A stretch of DNA of 64,000 nt from contig NZ_JAJQJH010000001.1 of assembly GCF_029544075.1 (NCBI RefSeq), forward strand, positions 372,001-436,000, in the 5' to 3' direction. Of the stretch, positions 15,662 to 25,234 are shown in pieces. The translations under genes were made by a program, and so were the position numbers. Numbering within the stretch: position 1 is the stretch's first letter; each line of letters starts with the position of its first letter. Under the pieces are notes generated by a model, which was given only the letters and a program-made list of their open reading frames with translations, was not told the origin of the DNA and ran no database searches. This DNA is from Chromohalobacter canadensis (GTDB lineage Bacteria > Pseudomonadota > Gammaproteobacteria > Pseudomonadales > Halomonadaceae).

Positions 15662-17145
15662 TTTTGACTGCAGCCCTGGGGCTTCCCATGCTGGGGGCCC
15701 TCGCACTCGCCGTTTCAAGCCGTTGGACCGAGACCGCGGCTCGCCGGTGTGCCATCGCGGTTTCGGTGTTGCCGGTGCTGTTGCTGATCTGGGCGTGGCG
15801 ACAGTTCGATCCGCAAGGCGCGCTATTCCAGTTCGTCGAGGAAGTGCCCTGGGTACCCAGCCTGGGCATGGGCTACAGGCTGGGCGTGGATGGCATTGCC
15901 CTGGCTGTCGCGACGATGAGTGCCCTGGTCTTCTCGGCCAGCATCGCCTACCCCGTGGACACGAAGCATCAGCCTCGCCAGTACTATGCCTGGATGCTCT
16001 TTCTGCAGTCCGTGTCTCTGGGTGTCTTCCTGGCGCTGGACCTGCTGCTCTTCTATGTCTTTTTCGACCTGAGCCTGGTGGGGATGTTCTTCCTGATCGG
16101 CCGCTGGGGGCATGGTCAGGCGCAGCTCGCCGCGTTCAAGTTCTTTCTGTACACCTTCTGCGGCTCGCTGTTGCTGCTGCTGGCGATCATCGGGCTCTAT
16201 CTGTCGGTCGAGCCGCATACCTTCGACATGCGCGTGCTCATCGAGCAGCAACCGCTGGCGGGTGCGGGCATGACGGCCGCACTGGTGTTTCTCGCCCTCA
16301 TGCTCGGCTTCGCCATCAAGACCCCGATGGTGCCCGTGCATACCTGGCTGCCCCAGGCGCATGTCGATGCCCCGGGGCCGGTCTCGGCGATTCTCGCCGG
16401 GGTGCTGCTCAAGATGGGCACCTACGGGATCATCCGCATTCCGTTCGCCATGATGGCGGAGACATTCTCTCGCCATGCCCTGGTCATTGCGCTGTTCGCG
16501 GTCGCATCGATTCTCTACGGGGCCTTCGTGGCGCTCGGCCAGCGCAACCTGAAGCGGCGCATTGCCTACACGTCGATCAATCACATGGGCTACACGGTGC
16601 TGGGGATCGCGGTGGCCGGCGCCCTGATCCAGGATACCGGATATGCCCGCGAGCTGGCCCTGGTGGGGGCCACGGTGGAAATGGTGGCGCACGGCCTGAT
16701 TACCGGGGCGCTGTTCCTCATCTGCGGCTCGTTCTGGCAGCGTACCGAGGAGTATGACCTGGACAGCTACGGTGGTCTGCTGCGTCAGGCCCCGTGGCTG
16801 ACCGCCTTCGCCGTGCTCGCCTCCTTTGCCAGCCTGGGCCTGCCCGGCCTGGCCGGTTTCGTGGCGGAGTTCCATATCTTTGCCGGCACCTTCGGTGTCT
16901 ATCCATGGCTCGCCGTCATCGGTGTGCTGGGCATCCTGGTGACGGCGGCGCTGTTTCTGCAGATGCTGCAGAAGGTGTTCTTCGGGGCGATGCCGGAGCG
17001 CTGGGCGCAGTTCGAGGATCTGCGTCCCATCGAGTGGGGCGTGCTCGCGGTGCTGTCGGCAGGCTTCGTGATCATCGGCGTGGCGCCGGCGTTTCTGCTG
17101 ACCCTGGTCGAGGCATCGGCGACGCTGCTGGTGGGAGGCCGCTGA
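15658..17145 (+). CDS. NuoM-like antiporter-type pump subunit
   Basis: A 495-residue protein with about 14 helices. I place the start at TTG 15658, which overlaps the previous stop and follows AGGAG by 7 bases; there is no in-frame ATG nearby that fits. Typical NuoM motifs are IKTPMVPVHTWLPQAHVDAP, LLKMGTYGIIR and GLAGFVAEFHIFAG, so the central and terminal Lys/Glu residues are kept. The helix-5 glutamate, essential in E. coli NuoM (LFYVFFE), is aspartate at D137 here (LFYVFFDLSLVGMF). That is a conservative change but unusual for the family. Confidence 0.9.
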   Translation: MILTAALGLPMLGALALAVSSRWTETAARRCAIAVSVLPVLLLIWAWRQFDPQGALFQFVEEVPWVPSLGMGYRLGVDGIALAVATMSALVFSASIAYPVDTKHQPRQYYAWMLFLQSVSLGVFLALDLLLFYVFFDLSLVGMFFLIGRWGHGQAQLAAFKFFLYTFCGSLLLLLAIIGLYLSVEPHTFDMRVLIEQQPLAGAGMTAALVFLALMLGFAIKTPMVPVHTWLPQAHVDAPGPVSAILAGVLLKMGTYGIIRIPFAMMAETFSRHALVIALFAVASILYGAFVALGQRNLKRRIAYTSINHMGYTVLGIAVAGALIQDTGYARELALVGATVEMVAHGLITGALFLICGSFWQRTEEYDLDSYGGLLRQAPWLTAFAVLASFASLGLPGLAGFVAEFHIFAGTFGVYPWLAVIGVLGILVTAALFLQMLQKVFFGAMPERWAQFEDLRPIEWGVLAVLSAGFVIIGVAPAFLLTLVEASATLLVGGR

Positions 17146-18554
17146 TGCCTATCGGTGACGTACTGCCGGAAATCAGCCTGACGCTGGGTGCCGTGGCGAT
17201 CGTCCTGTTCGCCAGCTTCGTCCGTCAGCGGCAGCATCACTGGGCAGCCGTGCTGGCCCTGCTCGCCATCGGCCTCGGCGCGGGGCTGACCGTCGCGCAA
17301 TGGGGCGGGGCGCCGCGACTGACATTTGCCGATGTCTGGGCGCTGGATGGCGTGGCGCTCGCCAGCAAGCTGGTGGTGCTGGTCGCCGGTGCGCTGGTCG
17401 TCGCGATGTCGCCTGAATGGATGCGGACCGATCGCCGCCATGGCGAGTACTACGCGCTGGTGCTGTTCGCTCTGCTGGGCGTCATCATGATGGCATCGGC
17501 CAGCGATACCATGGAATTGGTGCTGGGCGTGCTGCTGTCCTCGGTGGCCAGTTACCCACTGGCCGCCTATCACCGTGGCTGGGCGCCCGCGCTGGAGGCC
17601 GGGATGAAGTATTTCCTGATCGGCGCCTTGACCAATGCATTGCTGACGATCGGGGTGGTGGTGCTGTTCGGCCTGACCGGCAGTACCGGGTATCCGGACA
17701 TCGCCCAGGCGCTTGCTACGGACAGCGACCGCCTGGCACTGACCATCGCCACGGCCTGCGTGGTGCTGGGGCTGACCTTCAAGCTGGCGGCGTTTCCGGC
17801 TCACGCCTGGATGCCGGACGTAGCGCAGGGTTCACCGGTACCGTCGGCAGCCTTTCTGACCGTCATTCCCAAGATCGGCGCCGCGGTAGCGCTGGCCCGC
17901 TTCGTTTCCCTGCTGCCGCCGGATGTCGCCTGGCGCGCGATCGTGGCATCGATCTCCGTCGCCACCATGACGCTGGGCAACGTGGCGGCGTTGAGACAGA
18001 CGGACGTGCGTCGCCTGCTGGGCTGGTCATCGGTTTCCCAGTCCGGGTATGCCCTGATGGCCATCGTGGTACTGGGTATCAGCGATCAGGCCCTGCCGGC
18101 ACTGGTGTTCTTCCTGGCGAGCTATGCCATCGCCAACCTGGCCGCCTTCGCCGTGGTCACGCACCTGCGGGGACGTACCGCACTGGACGATTATCGAGGA
18201 TTGGCCCGACACGCACCGATCGCGGCAACGATACTGATCGTGTCGCTGTTGTCCCTGGTGGGTATCCCGCCGCTGGTCGGCTTCTTCGGCAAGCTGATGC
18301 TGTTTCGCGTCACCCTCGAGGGCGGTTACGCCTGGCTGGCGCTCGTGGCGGTGATCAACACCGTCGTCTCGCTGTTCTATTACCTGCGCATCGTCGCGCC
18401 GATGATGTTCGGCAGCCGCCAGTCCGCCGTGCATTTGCTGTCGGGCCAGTGGGCGCGCTCCGCGATGGCCGTGGCGGGTGTGCTGCTGATCGCCGGAGGG
18501 CTCGGCGCGGAAGCGCTCTCGCTGTTTACAGGCTCGATACGCTTTGCCCTGTAG
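17145..18554 (+). CDS. NuoN-like antiporter-type pump subunit
   Basis: A 469-residue protein with about 14 helices, last of the complex I-like set. It keeps the lysines of helices 7, 8 and 12: LTFKLAAFPAHAWMPDV, LTVIPKIGAAVALARF and PLVGFFGKLMLF. In helix 5, where NuoN normally has LGLE, it reads LVLGVLL with Leu130 at the Glu position; an offset Glu124 lies six residues earlier. The ATG overlaps the NuoM-like stop as TGATG with GGAGG upstream. The loss of the helix-5 acid may disable or alter one of the three ion channels. Confidence 0.88.
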   Translation: MPIGDVLPEISLTLGAVAIVLFASFVRQRQHHWAAVLALLAIGLGAGLTVAQWGGAPRLTFADVWALDGVALASKLVVLVAGALVVAMSPEWMRTDRRHGEYYALVLFALLGVIMMASASDTMELVLGVLLSSVASYPLAAYHRGWAPALEAGMKYFLIGALTNALLTIGVVVLFGLTGSTGYPDIAQALATDSDRLALTIATACVVLGLTFKLAAFPAHAWMPDVAQGSPVPSAAFLTVIPKIGAAVALARFVSLLPPDVAWRAIVASISVATMTLGNVAALRQTDVRRLLGWSSVSQSGYALMAIVVLGISDQALPALVFFLASYAIANLAAFAVVTHLRGRTALDDYRGLARHAPIAATILIVSLLSLVGIPPLVGFFGKLMLFRVTLEGGYAWLALVAVINTVVSLFYYLRIVAPMMFGSRQSAVHLLSGQWARSAMAVAGVLLIAGGLGAEALSLFTGSIRFAL

Positions 18555-18557
18555 GCC

Positions 18558-18578
18558 CCGGCGGGCCTGGCCCGCCGG
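18558..18578 (+). terminator. GC-rich perfect hairpin after the complex I-like operon
   Basis: Ten-base arms CCGGCGGGCC and GGCCCGCCGG around a single T, a few bases after the nuoN-like stop. No T tract follows, so it may attenuate rather than stop transcription into egtB, which begins 40 bases later. Confidence 0.45.
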
Positions 18579-18617
18579 ATCCACGTCAATGGAGTGATAC
18601 TGAGAAAGGAGTCGTCC

Positions 18618-19937
18618 ATGTCACCCGCTCAAGGTTCGACGATCGAAACGCCAGATAGCCTGCATATCAAGGAATGGTTGCGCGCGTACCAGCGGATCCG
18701 TGCCGCCACCGAGGCCATCTGCGCACCTCTGCACAAGGAAGACTACATGGTGCAGAGCATGCCGGACGTCAGCCCGCCGAAATGGCACATCGCCCATGTC
18801 AGCTGGTTCTTCGAAGCCTTCATCCTGAAACCGTTTCATTCCGCCTACCAGCCCCTCGATCCCGCGTACGATCATCTCTTCAATTCCTATTACGTGACCC
18901 ACGGCACGCCGTTCCCCCGGCCCGAGCGCGGCATGATCTCGCGGCCGACCGTGGACGATGTCTATCGCTATCGCGCTCACGTCGACCGGGCCATGGAAGC
19001 GCTGCTCAGCGATCCACCGCAGGAACATCTCCAGGAGATTCTCCGGCGTCTCGAGCTGGGCCTGCCGCACGAACAGCAGCATCAGGAGCTGCTGCTGATG
19101 GATATCAAGCACATCCTGGCCCAGAACCCCTTGTACCCGGTCTACCGGGACGACCTGGCGTCGCCCCCTGAGCATGACGTGGCTGCGCTCGGCTGGCATG
19201 CCTACCCGGCCGGCGTTCGCTACATCGGCCATGACGACACCGAGGAGGGGTTCGCCTATGACAACGAGATGGGGCGCCACCGCCAGTTCGTCGAGGCTTT
19301 CCAGATCGCCGAGCGTCCGGTGACCAACGGCGAGTTTCTCGCGTTCATGCAGGCGGGAGGGTACGACACACCTGACTACTGGCTATCGGAGGGTTGGGCG
19401 ACGGTCAAGGCAGAAGGCTGGCAGGCGCCACTCTACTGGGTCGAGCGCGACGGCGTCTGGCATCACTACACCCTGGGCGGCCTGGTACCGGTCGACATGA
19501 ACGCGCCGGTTTGCCATGTCAGCTTCTTCGAGGCCGATGCCTATGCACAGTGGGCCGGCGCTCGCCTGCCCACCGAGGCCGAGTGGGAGACGGTGGCCCA
19601 TGATGCCGCCATTCGGGACAGCGTCGGGCAGGGAAACTTCGTCGAGCAGGACCATCTGCAGCCGGTAGCTGCCGCCGCGACCACCGGCGCGCCGAGCCAG
19701 ATGTTCGGCGATGTCTGGGAGTGGACCGGCAGCGCCTATCGCCCCTATCCGGGGTTTCGCAAGTTGCCGGGCAGCCTGGGGGAATACAACGGCAAGTTCA
19801 TGTCCGGCCAGATGGTGTTGCGGGGTGGCTGCTGCGCGACGCCGGCCGATCACATTCGTGCCACCTATCGCAACTTCTTCCCGCCACATGCGCGTTGGGC
19901 GTTTTCCGGTTTCCGTCTTGCCAAGGAGAGCCTCTGA
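18618..19937 (+). CDS. egtB: EgtB-type non-haem iron sulfoxide synthase (ergothioneine family)
   Basis: A 439-residue protein with a DinB-like helical domain (about 15-175) and a C-terminal FGE-sulfatase/C-type lectin-like domain (about 195-438). The iron-binding pattern of EgtB is seen as H57/H60 in KWHIAHVSWFFE and H151-x3-H155-x-E157 in HEQQHQE. The FGE domain shows RLPTEAEWE, FGDVWEWTGSAY and GGCCATPADHIRATYRNFFP. EgtB couples hercynine to a thiol donor (gamma-Glu-Cys or Cys) using oxygen. AAAGGAG precedes the ATG at 18618. No egtD methyltransferase or lyase lies nearby. It follows the nuoN-like gene by 63 bases and may be co-transcribed. Confidence 0.85.
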   Translation: MSPAQGSTIETPDSLHIKEWLRAYQRIRAATEAICAPLHKEDYMVQSMPDVSPPKWHIAHVSWFFEAFILKPFHSAYQPLDPAYDHLFNSYYVTHGTPFPRPERGMISRPTVDDVYRYRAHVDRAMEALLSDPPQEHLQEILRRLELGLPHEQQHQELLLMDIKHILAQNPLYPVYRDDLASPPEHDVAALGWHAYPAGVRYIGHDDTEEGFAYDNEMGRHRQFVEAFQIAERPVTNGEFLAFMQAGGYDTPDYWLSEGWATVKAEGWQAPLYWVERDGVWHHYTLGGLVPVDMNAPVCHVSFFEADAYAQWAGARLPTEAEWETVAHDAAIRDSVGQGNFVEQDHLQPVAAAATTGAPSQMFGDVWEWTGSAYRPYPGFRKLPGSLGEYNGKFMSGQMVLRGGCCATPADHIRATYRNFFPPHARWAFSGFRLAKESL

Positions 19938-20023
19938 TTAACGTCGTGACCCTGGCCACACCGCTCGCTAACGGCAAGCGGCTCCCATTGAGGCATGATC
20001 GGCCATGGGTTGAGCCCCGGCGC

Positions 20024-20971
20024 TCACGCCGAGAGGCCGCTGGCCTCGTCCACGCCCAGGTGCAAGTTCATGCTCTGTACGGCGGCGCCGGCGGCCCCCT
20101 TGCCTAGATTGTCCAGCCGAGCGACGAGTGAAACCTGCTCATGGTTGCCGAACACGAACAGGTCGACTCGGTTGGTGTCGTTGCAGCCCTGCACCTCGAA
20201 AAAGCCGCCATCTAGATTGGCCGGGTCCTCAAGAGGCATGACGCGGACGAAGGTCTCGCCCGCGTAGTGATCGGCGTAAGCCTTGCGCAGCGCCTCCGCC
20301 GTGGTGCCGGGGCTAAGTTGGTCGACATGCAGGGGAATCGTCACCGAGAGGCCCTTGAGGAAGGGGCCGACGATCGGCTGGAAAACCGGGATGCGCTCGA
20401 GCCCGCCGTGCACGCGCATCTCCGGCAGATGCTTGTGGGCCAGCCCCATGGCGTAGGGACGTGGGGCGGCAAGACGATCGTCGTGGCCGGCCTCGTACTC
20501 GGCGATCAACTTCTTGCCGCCGCCGCTGTAGCCGGTGATCGAATGCGCTGCCAGCGGCGTGTCGGCGGGCAGCAGGCCAGCGTCGACCAGCGGCCGCGTA
20601 AGCATGATGAAGGCGCTGGCATGGCATCCTGGATTGGCGATGCGCTTGCTGGCGCGAATGGCATCACGCTGGCCTGGCGTCAGTTCGGGTAGGCCGTAGG
20701 TCCACTTGGCATCGGTGCGAAAAGCCGTGCTGGCATCGATCAGGCAAGTTTGGGGATTTTCGAGCAGCGCTGCGGCCTCGCGAGAAGCGGCATCGGGCAG
20801 GCACAGAAAGGCCACATCAGCGGCGTTGAGAAGACGTGCACGCTCGGTAGCATCCTTGCGCTTATCGCTATCGATGCGCAGTAGTTCGATATCCTCGCGT
20901 GCCTCTAGATAATCCAGCAGCCGCAGCCCAGTAGTGCCTTCCTGACCGTCTACGTATACCTTGAATGCCAT
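20024..20971 (-). CDS. argC: ArgC, N-acetyl-gamma-glutamyl-phosphate reductase (type 2, short form)
   Basis: A 315-residue NADP-dependent reductase of arginine synthesis, short type-2 form. The N-terminal nucleotide fold begins with [18 protein letters not shown]. The catalytic cysteine is in [10 protein letters not shown], and [17 protein letters not shown] and HLPEM follow as in the family. The end [18 protein letters not shown] and [15 protein letters not shown] is also typical. The start at 20971 gives MAFKVYVDG, the family N-terminus. It stands alone and is divergent from the haloacid dehalogenase gene. Confidence 0.92.
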   Translation of the reverse strand: MAFKVYVDGQEGTTGLRLLDYLEAREDIELLRIDSDKRKDATERARLLNAADVAFLCLPDAASREAAALLENPQTCLIDASTAFRTDAKWTYGLPELTPGQRDAIRASKRIANPGCHASAFIMLTRPLVDAGLLPADTPLAAHSITGYSGGGKKLIAEYEAGHDDRLAAPRPYAMGLAHKHLPEMRVHGGLERIPVFQPIVGPFLKGLSVTIPLHVDQLSPGTTAEALRKAYADHYAGETFVRVMPLEDPANLDGGFFEVQGCNDTNRVDLFVFGNHEQVSLVARLDNLGKGAAGAAVQSMNLHLGVDEASGLSA

Positions 20972-21170
20972 GGGAAATTCGTTGCCTCGTTGACCGGGTC
21001 CGTACATGCCGACAGCACTTGCCAGCGTATTGTCCTCCATTGTGCGTCGATGCGGCCGCGCTGTCATGTTTCCGGCGTCAATGCGCTTGTCGTGACTCGC
21101 AAAAACGACCAATCTGAGAAGGGTCGGGACTTTGCGTCACCCACTGAAAAAAGCGTGATAAGGACGACAT

Positions 21171-21851
21171 ATGAATAAGCGTGTATTGGCTTTCGATGTC
21201 TATGGCACCTTGATCGACACTCACGGCGTGGTAGAGGCATTGCACACGGAACTGGGCGATACCGAAATGGCATTGCCTTTTTCGCAGCGTTGGCGGGATA
21301 AGCAACTTGAATTTGCCTTCCGTCGCTCGCTGATGGGCGCCTATGCAAGCTTCGCCGATTGCACGCGTGATGCGCTGGAATTTACCGACCGCGCCATGGG
21401 CAGCCAACTTTCGGAAGTCGCCAAGGACCGGCTGATGGCCCTTTATGGGCGGTTGCCGGCATTTCCCGATGTTGCCAAGGGGTTGGCACGCTTGAGCGAT
21501 GCCGGCATGTATTGCGTGGCGTTTTCTAACGGCACCCGGGAGGCCGTGACGGAATTGCTGGCGCAGGCGGACATCCGCGAGCGGTTCGATGCCATCGTCA
21601 GTGTCGACGATATCAAGCGCTTCAAGCCCGACCCCGCCGTATACGCCTATCTGCGCCAATGCACCGAGTCGAAGGCCGCCGATACCTGGCTGATTTCCAG
21701 CAACCCCTTCGACATTATCGGGGCCAAGTACGCCGGCTTGCATGCGGCCTGGGTGCGCCGCAGCGCTGAGGCGCCTTTCGACCCCTGGGGCGATGAACCC
21801 GATATGACGGTGAGCGATCTCGATGAGCTTGCCGAGCGCCTGGCGAGGTGA
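21171..21851 (+). CDS. (S)-2-haloacid dehalogenase type II (HAD superfamily)
   Basis: A 226-residue HAD enzyme. The nucleophile aspartate is in FDVYGTLID (D9). FSNGT carries the Ser/Asn pair, FKPDPAVYAY the Lys, and SSNPFDIIGAKYAGLHAAW the acid motif. The pattern, including RSLMGAYASFADC in the cap, is that of L-2-haloacid dehalogenases, which hydrolyse 2-haloalkanoates to 2-hydroxyacids in the cytosol. Many such genes have unknown natural substrates. Its TGA overlaps the GTG start of the next gene, so the two are co-translated. Confidence 0.85.
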   Translation: MNKRVLAFDVYGTLIDTHGVVEALHTELGDTEMALPFSQRWRDKQLEFAFRRSLMGAYASFADCTRDALEFTDRAMGSQLSEVAKDRLMALYGRLPAFPDVAKGLARLSDAGMYCVAFSNGTREAVTELLAQADIRERFDAIVSVDDIKRFKPDPAVYAYLRQCTESKAADTWLISSNPFDIIGAKYAGLHAAWVRRSAEAPFDPWGDEPDMTVSDLDELAERLAR

Positions 21852-23653
21852 ACTCGACGAGACGCGCTCAGCTGCCGCGCCGCCTTGGCATAGGGCTGAG
21901 TGTACTGGCGGCGCTGGTGCTGCTTTTTTTGGTCGCCTGGCTGTGGGCGTTGCCAGCGTATATCGACCAGCGCCTTAGCCAGACGCTGGCCGAGCGCAGC
22001 GGCCGTCAGGTAACGATCGACGATGTCACCCTTACCCCATGGCGTCACCAGGTGACCCTCGAGGGGCTACGTATCGCCGGCCAGGCCGATACGCCGGTTT
22101 TCTCAAGCCAAAGGGTAGTGGCGACTTTCGATTGGCACTCGCTGTTTGAATCGGGTTGGCGCTTCGAGCGAATCGATCTAAAGGCGCCGCGGCTGCAACT
22201 GATCTGGCGCTCCGGGGGAGCATGGAACCTGGCCCGGCTATTCGGCGGCGGTGGAGGAGGCGGTTCGGCACCCCTGCGTATCGCCCAGCTCAACGTCAGC
22301 GACGGCCGACTGGACTGGATCAACCGGCGCCCCGACGAGCCGTTGACGCTGAGTCTGAAAAGCCTCGATCTAGAGGCGCGCCATTATGACAATAGCGATG
22401 ATCGCCCCTTCTCTCTGCAAGGTCAGGCGGACTGGAGTGGCGGCATGCTGAAGGGAGAGGGCGAAATGGGCTTCTCGCCCTGGACGGTAGATATCGATCT
22501 CCACGCGGAACAGGTACCGCTGACCGTGTTATCGGGCTATCTGGCCCACGCCATGCGCGCCGAGCCGTCGGCAGGCGCGTTGAGCGCACAGATCCGGCTA
22601 CGTGCAGGCCGCGCCAGTGATGCCGGCACACAAGTCAACGGTCAGGGTGAGGTTGCAGGGCTCGAGATGCGTGATCCTGAGAAGGATCAGTCCATCGCCC
22701 GTGCTGAACGCGTCGCCGTGGAGGGACTGAGGTTCGCAAGCGCGCAGCCTGAACTGACCGCCGAACGGGTGTTGCTTGCAGCACCCTGGCTCGATGTGAC
22801 GATCGATGAACAGCTCGACACTAACCTCACCGCCTGGCGCCCGCCGTCATCGAACGGTGGTTCTGAGGATAGTGGCTCCGCGAGAGGCGGGATGCACTAT
22901 GCGCTCGACACCCTAGCCATCAAGCATGGTGCGGTGGCCTTCAGCGACCGTCACCTGCCGCGCCCGTTCGAGCTCGATTTTTCGGCATTGAATGGTGAGT
23001 GGCGACATCTCAACTCCAACCAGCCGGGTGACGGCCAGTTGTCGCTCGAGGGCCAGGTGGCCTACGGCTCGCCGCTACGCATAGAGGGGACCTTCGACCC
23101 GCTCGGTGACGCGCTGAATGGCAACTTGAACTTGCACTTCGAGCGCCTCGATCTCAAGACCCTGGCACCCTACCTGCGCGAGTTCGGTGGCTATGCCGTC
23201 GAGCGGGGCCAGGCGACGCTGGATCTCGACTACCGGCTCGAGCAAGGCCGCCTGAGAGCACAGAATCATCTTGTTTTGCATCGGCTCAAGCTTGGTGAAG
23301 AGGTTGACGCTTCGGCCACCGATCTGCCGCTCAAGACACTGGTCGGTGTCCTGAAGAGTGACGACGGCACTATTGAGCTCGATATCCCCATGCGCTTGCC
23401 ACTCGACGACCCAGGATCGGTGGATTTCGGCAGTGTTGCCGGTCAGGCGATTCGTGAGGCGCTTGAGAATCTGGTGTCATCGCCACTGGAAACGCTCTCC
23501 GAGGTGGTCGGTGGCAGCGACGACAGTCACCTGGACGATGCAAACGATAATGGTGCAGACACCCGTAGCGGTGAGAGTAATGAGAGCGTCGGAAGTGACG
23601 AGAGCAGCAAGGATGCCCCCACACTCTACGAGCGTGCCCGCACCCGCCAGTAA
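21848..23653 (+). CDS. AsmA-like/DUF748 membrane-anchored protein
   Basis: A 601-residue protein with one N-terminal membrane anchor (LGIGLSVLAALVLLFLVAWL) and a long beta-rich periplasmic part of the AsmA/DUF748 type. The DUF748 pattern is seen in RSGRQVTIDDVTLTPWRHQV, the DGRLDWINR strand and the late FERLDLKTLAPYLREFGGYA. A run of glycines (about 133-140) and an acidic Ser/Asp-rich tail (about 555-590) look disordered. AsmA-like proteins help phospholipid movement or outer-membrane assembly. The GTG start at 21848 overlaps the haloacid dehalogenase stop. No specific partner is evident. Confidence 0.8.
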   Translation: MNSTRRAQLPRRLGIGLSVLAALVLLFLVAWLWALPAYIDQRLSQTLAERSGRQVTIDDVTLTPWRHQVTLEGLRIAGQADTPVFSSQRVVATFDWHSLFESGWRFERIDLKAPRLQLIWRSGGAWNLARLFGGGGGGGSAPLRIAQLNVSDGRLDWINRRPDEPLTLSLKSLDLEARHYDNSDDRPFSLQGQADWSGGMLKGEGEMGFSPWTVDIDLHAEQVPLTVLSGYLAHAMRAEPSAGALSAQIRLRAGRASDAGTQVNGQGEVAGLEMRDPEKDQSIARAERVAVEGLRFASAQPELTAERVLLAAPWLDVTIDEQLDTNLTAWRPPSSNGGSEDSGSARGGMHYALDTLAIKHGAVAFSDRHLPRPFELDFSALNGEWRHLNSNQPGDGQLSLEGQVAYGSPLRIEGTFDPLGDALNGNLNLHFERLDLKTLAPYLREFGGYAVERGQATLDLDYRLEQGRLRAQNHLVLHRLKLGEEVDASATDLPLKTLVGVLKSDDGTIELDIPMRLPLDDPGSVDFGSVAGQAIREALENLVSSPLETLSEVVGGSDDSHLDDANDNGADTRSGESNESVGSDESSKDAPTLYERARTRQ

Positions 23654-23936
23654 GCGTCCGGCCATTCACCAGGACCACTCACCTGGGCTCGGCGCCACCG
23701 GTTCGCAACGGCGGCGTCGAGGGGCTCAGATAAATGTGATCGGGAACGTTCTTGCTTCGGCTCGCTTGACAGTCAAGTAGCTGCTTCCTAGTTTAAAAGA
23801 ACGCCCCATACGTTTAATTTCATTTTAAATGATTGATATTAAAGGATATATTTTTCTTCGCGCAGATGTCTAAACGTCTAGTGGCAACTGGTTGGGTGTC
23901 TGCAGACACGGAGTCAACTAGTGACAAGGAGTCACC

Positions 23937-25100
23937 ATGAAAGCATTGACTTGGCACGGAACGCATGACGTACGCGTCGATAACGTCGATGATCCCACGA
24001 TTCAAGAACCGCGCGACGCGATCATCAAGATCACTGCAACCGCGATCTGTGGTTCCGATCTTCATCTCTACAATGGCCTGATGGCGGGTATGAAGGAAGG
24101 CGACATCATCGGTCATGAATTCATGGGCGAGGTCGTGGAAACCGGCTCGGCGGTGAATAACCTGCAAAAGGGCGATCGCGTGGTGGTGCCTTTCACTATT
24201 GCCTGTGGCAGCTGCTTCTTCTGCAACAAGCACCTTTATTCGCTATGTGATGAGTCCAACCCCAACGCTGAGATGGCCGCCAGTGCCATGGGGCACTCGC
24301 CGTCCGCGTTGTTCGGCTATTCGCACATGCTTGGCGGTATCCCTGGTGGTCAGGCCGAATACGTGCGCGTGCCTTATGCGGATGTCGGCCCGATCAAGGT
24401 CGAATCCGATCTGCGCGATGACCAGCTGTTGTTTCTTTCGGACATTTATCCGACAGGCTATCAAGCGGTCGACAACTGTGACATGGAAGCCGGCGACACC
24501 GTGGCCATCTGGGGTTGCGGTCCGGTCGGCCAGTTCGCCATTCGCAGCGCCTGGATGCGCGGCGCGGGGCGGGTGATCGCGATTGATCGCGTGCCGGAAC
24601 GCCTGAAGCTGGCCAGTGAGAAAGCCGGCGCCGAGGTCATCGACTTTGAACAAGATGACGTCTACAGCAAGCTACTCGAGATGACCGGCGGTCGTGGCCC
24701 GGATTGCGGTATCGACTGTGTGGGTGCCGAAGCACACGGGCAGGGCGATCCCGAAGCTGAGCGCCGCAGTGCGGATTCAAGTGAGGAAAATCACCCCAAC
24801 GCCTTCAACGAGATGACCATGTCGGTACGCAAGGGCGGCCGGCTTTCGCTGCCCGGGGTATATACCGACAAGGTCGATGGCGTCGCGTTGAACGCGCTGA
24901 TGAACAAGTCGCTGTCGGTCAAAAGCGGCCAGACCCACATGCAGCAGTATCTAAAACCGCTGCTGAGGACGGTGGAGCAGGGGCTGATCGATCCGTCGTT
25001 CATCATCACTCATCGCTACCCGCTGGCCCAGGCACCTGAGGCCTACGCCAATTTCAACGCCAAGCAGGATGGCTGCATCAAGGTGGTGATGACGCCGTAA
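23937..25100 (+). CDS. Zinc-dependent alcohol dehydrogenase (formaldehyde dehydrogenase-like)
   Basis: A 387-residue medium-chain dehydrogenase. The catalytic zinc ligands are in [12 protein letters not shown] and [12 protein letters not shown], and the structural zinc loop is [19 protein letters not shown]. The NAD fold carries [15 protein letters not shown] polar insertion (about 265-285, [15 protein letters not shown]) is as in the glutathione-independent formaldehyde dehydrogenase-like subgroup often annotated as zinc-dependent ADH. The substrate is not certain. AAGGAG is well spaced before the ATG. The upstream 283 bases contain an AT-rich stretch (about 23790-23850) that probably holds its promoter. 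Confidence 0.85.
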   Translation: MKALTWHGTHDVRVDNVDDPTIQEPRDAIIKITATAICGSDLHLYNGLMAGMKEGDIIGHEFMGEVVETGSAVNNLQKGDRVVVPFTIACGSCFFCNKHLYSLCDESNPNAEMAASAMGHSPSALFGYSHMLGGIPGGQAEYVRVPYADVGPIKVESDLRDDQLLFLSDIYPTGYQAVDNCDMEAGDTVAIWGCGPVGQFAIRSAWMRGAGRVIAIDRVPERLKLASEKAGAEVIDFEQDDVYSKLLEMTGGRGPDCGIDCVGAEAHGQGDPEAERRSADSSEENHPNAFNEMTMSVRKGGRLSLPGVYTDKVDGVALNALMNKSLSVKSGQTHMQQYLKPLLRTVEQGLIDPSFIITHRYPLAQAPEAYANFNAKQDGCIKVVMTP

Positions 25101-25234
25101 GGCGCCACCGTTCAATTGTCAAGCACCTAACTGACATGCAGGTCATATGCGGAAAAGCGTCGCCATTTCGGTGGGGCTTTTCCGTGGTGCCGTACACGTT
25201 TCTCAGCTCCACTGGAATGCCAAGGAAGGGACCC

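Noticed and set aside
15823-17804. Long minus-strand frames opposite the NuoM and NuoN-like genes
   Set aside because: Same antisense composition, no starts with ribosome sites, and no family match.
10000-18554. The operon as the cell's ordinary NADH dehydrogenase (Nuo)
   Set aside because: NuoC, E, F, G and I are absent and the B/D-like subunit has no cluster cysteines, so NADH-quinone reduction is not possible with these genes alone.
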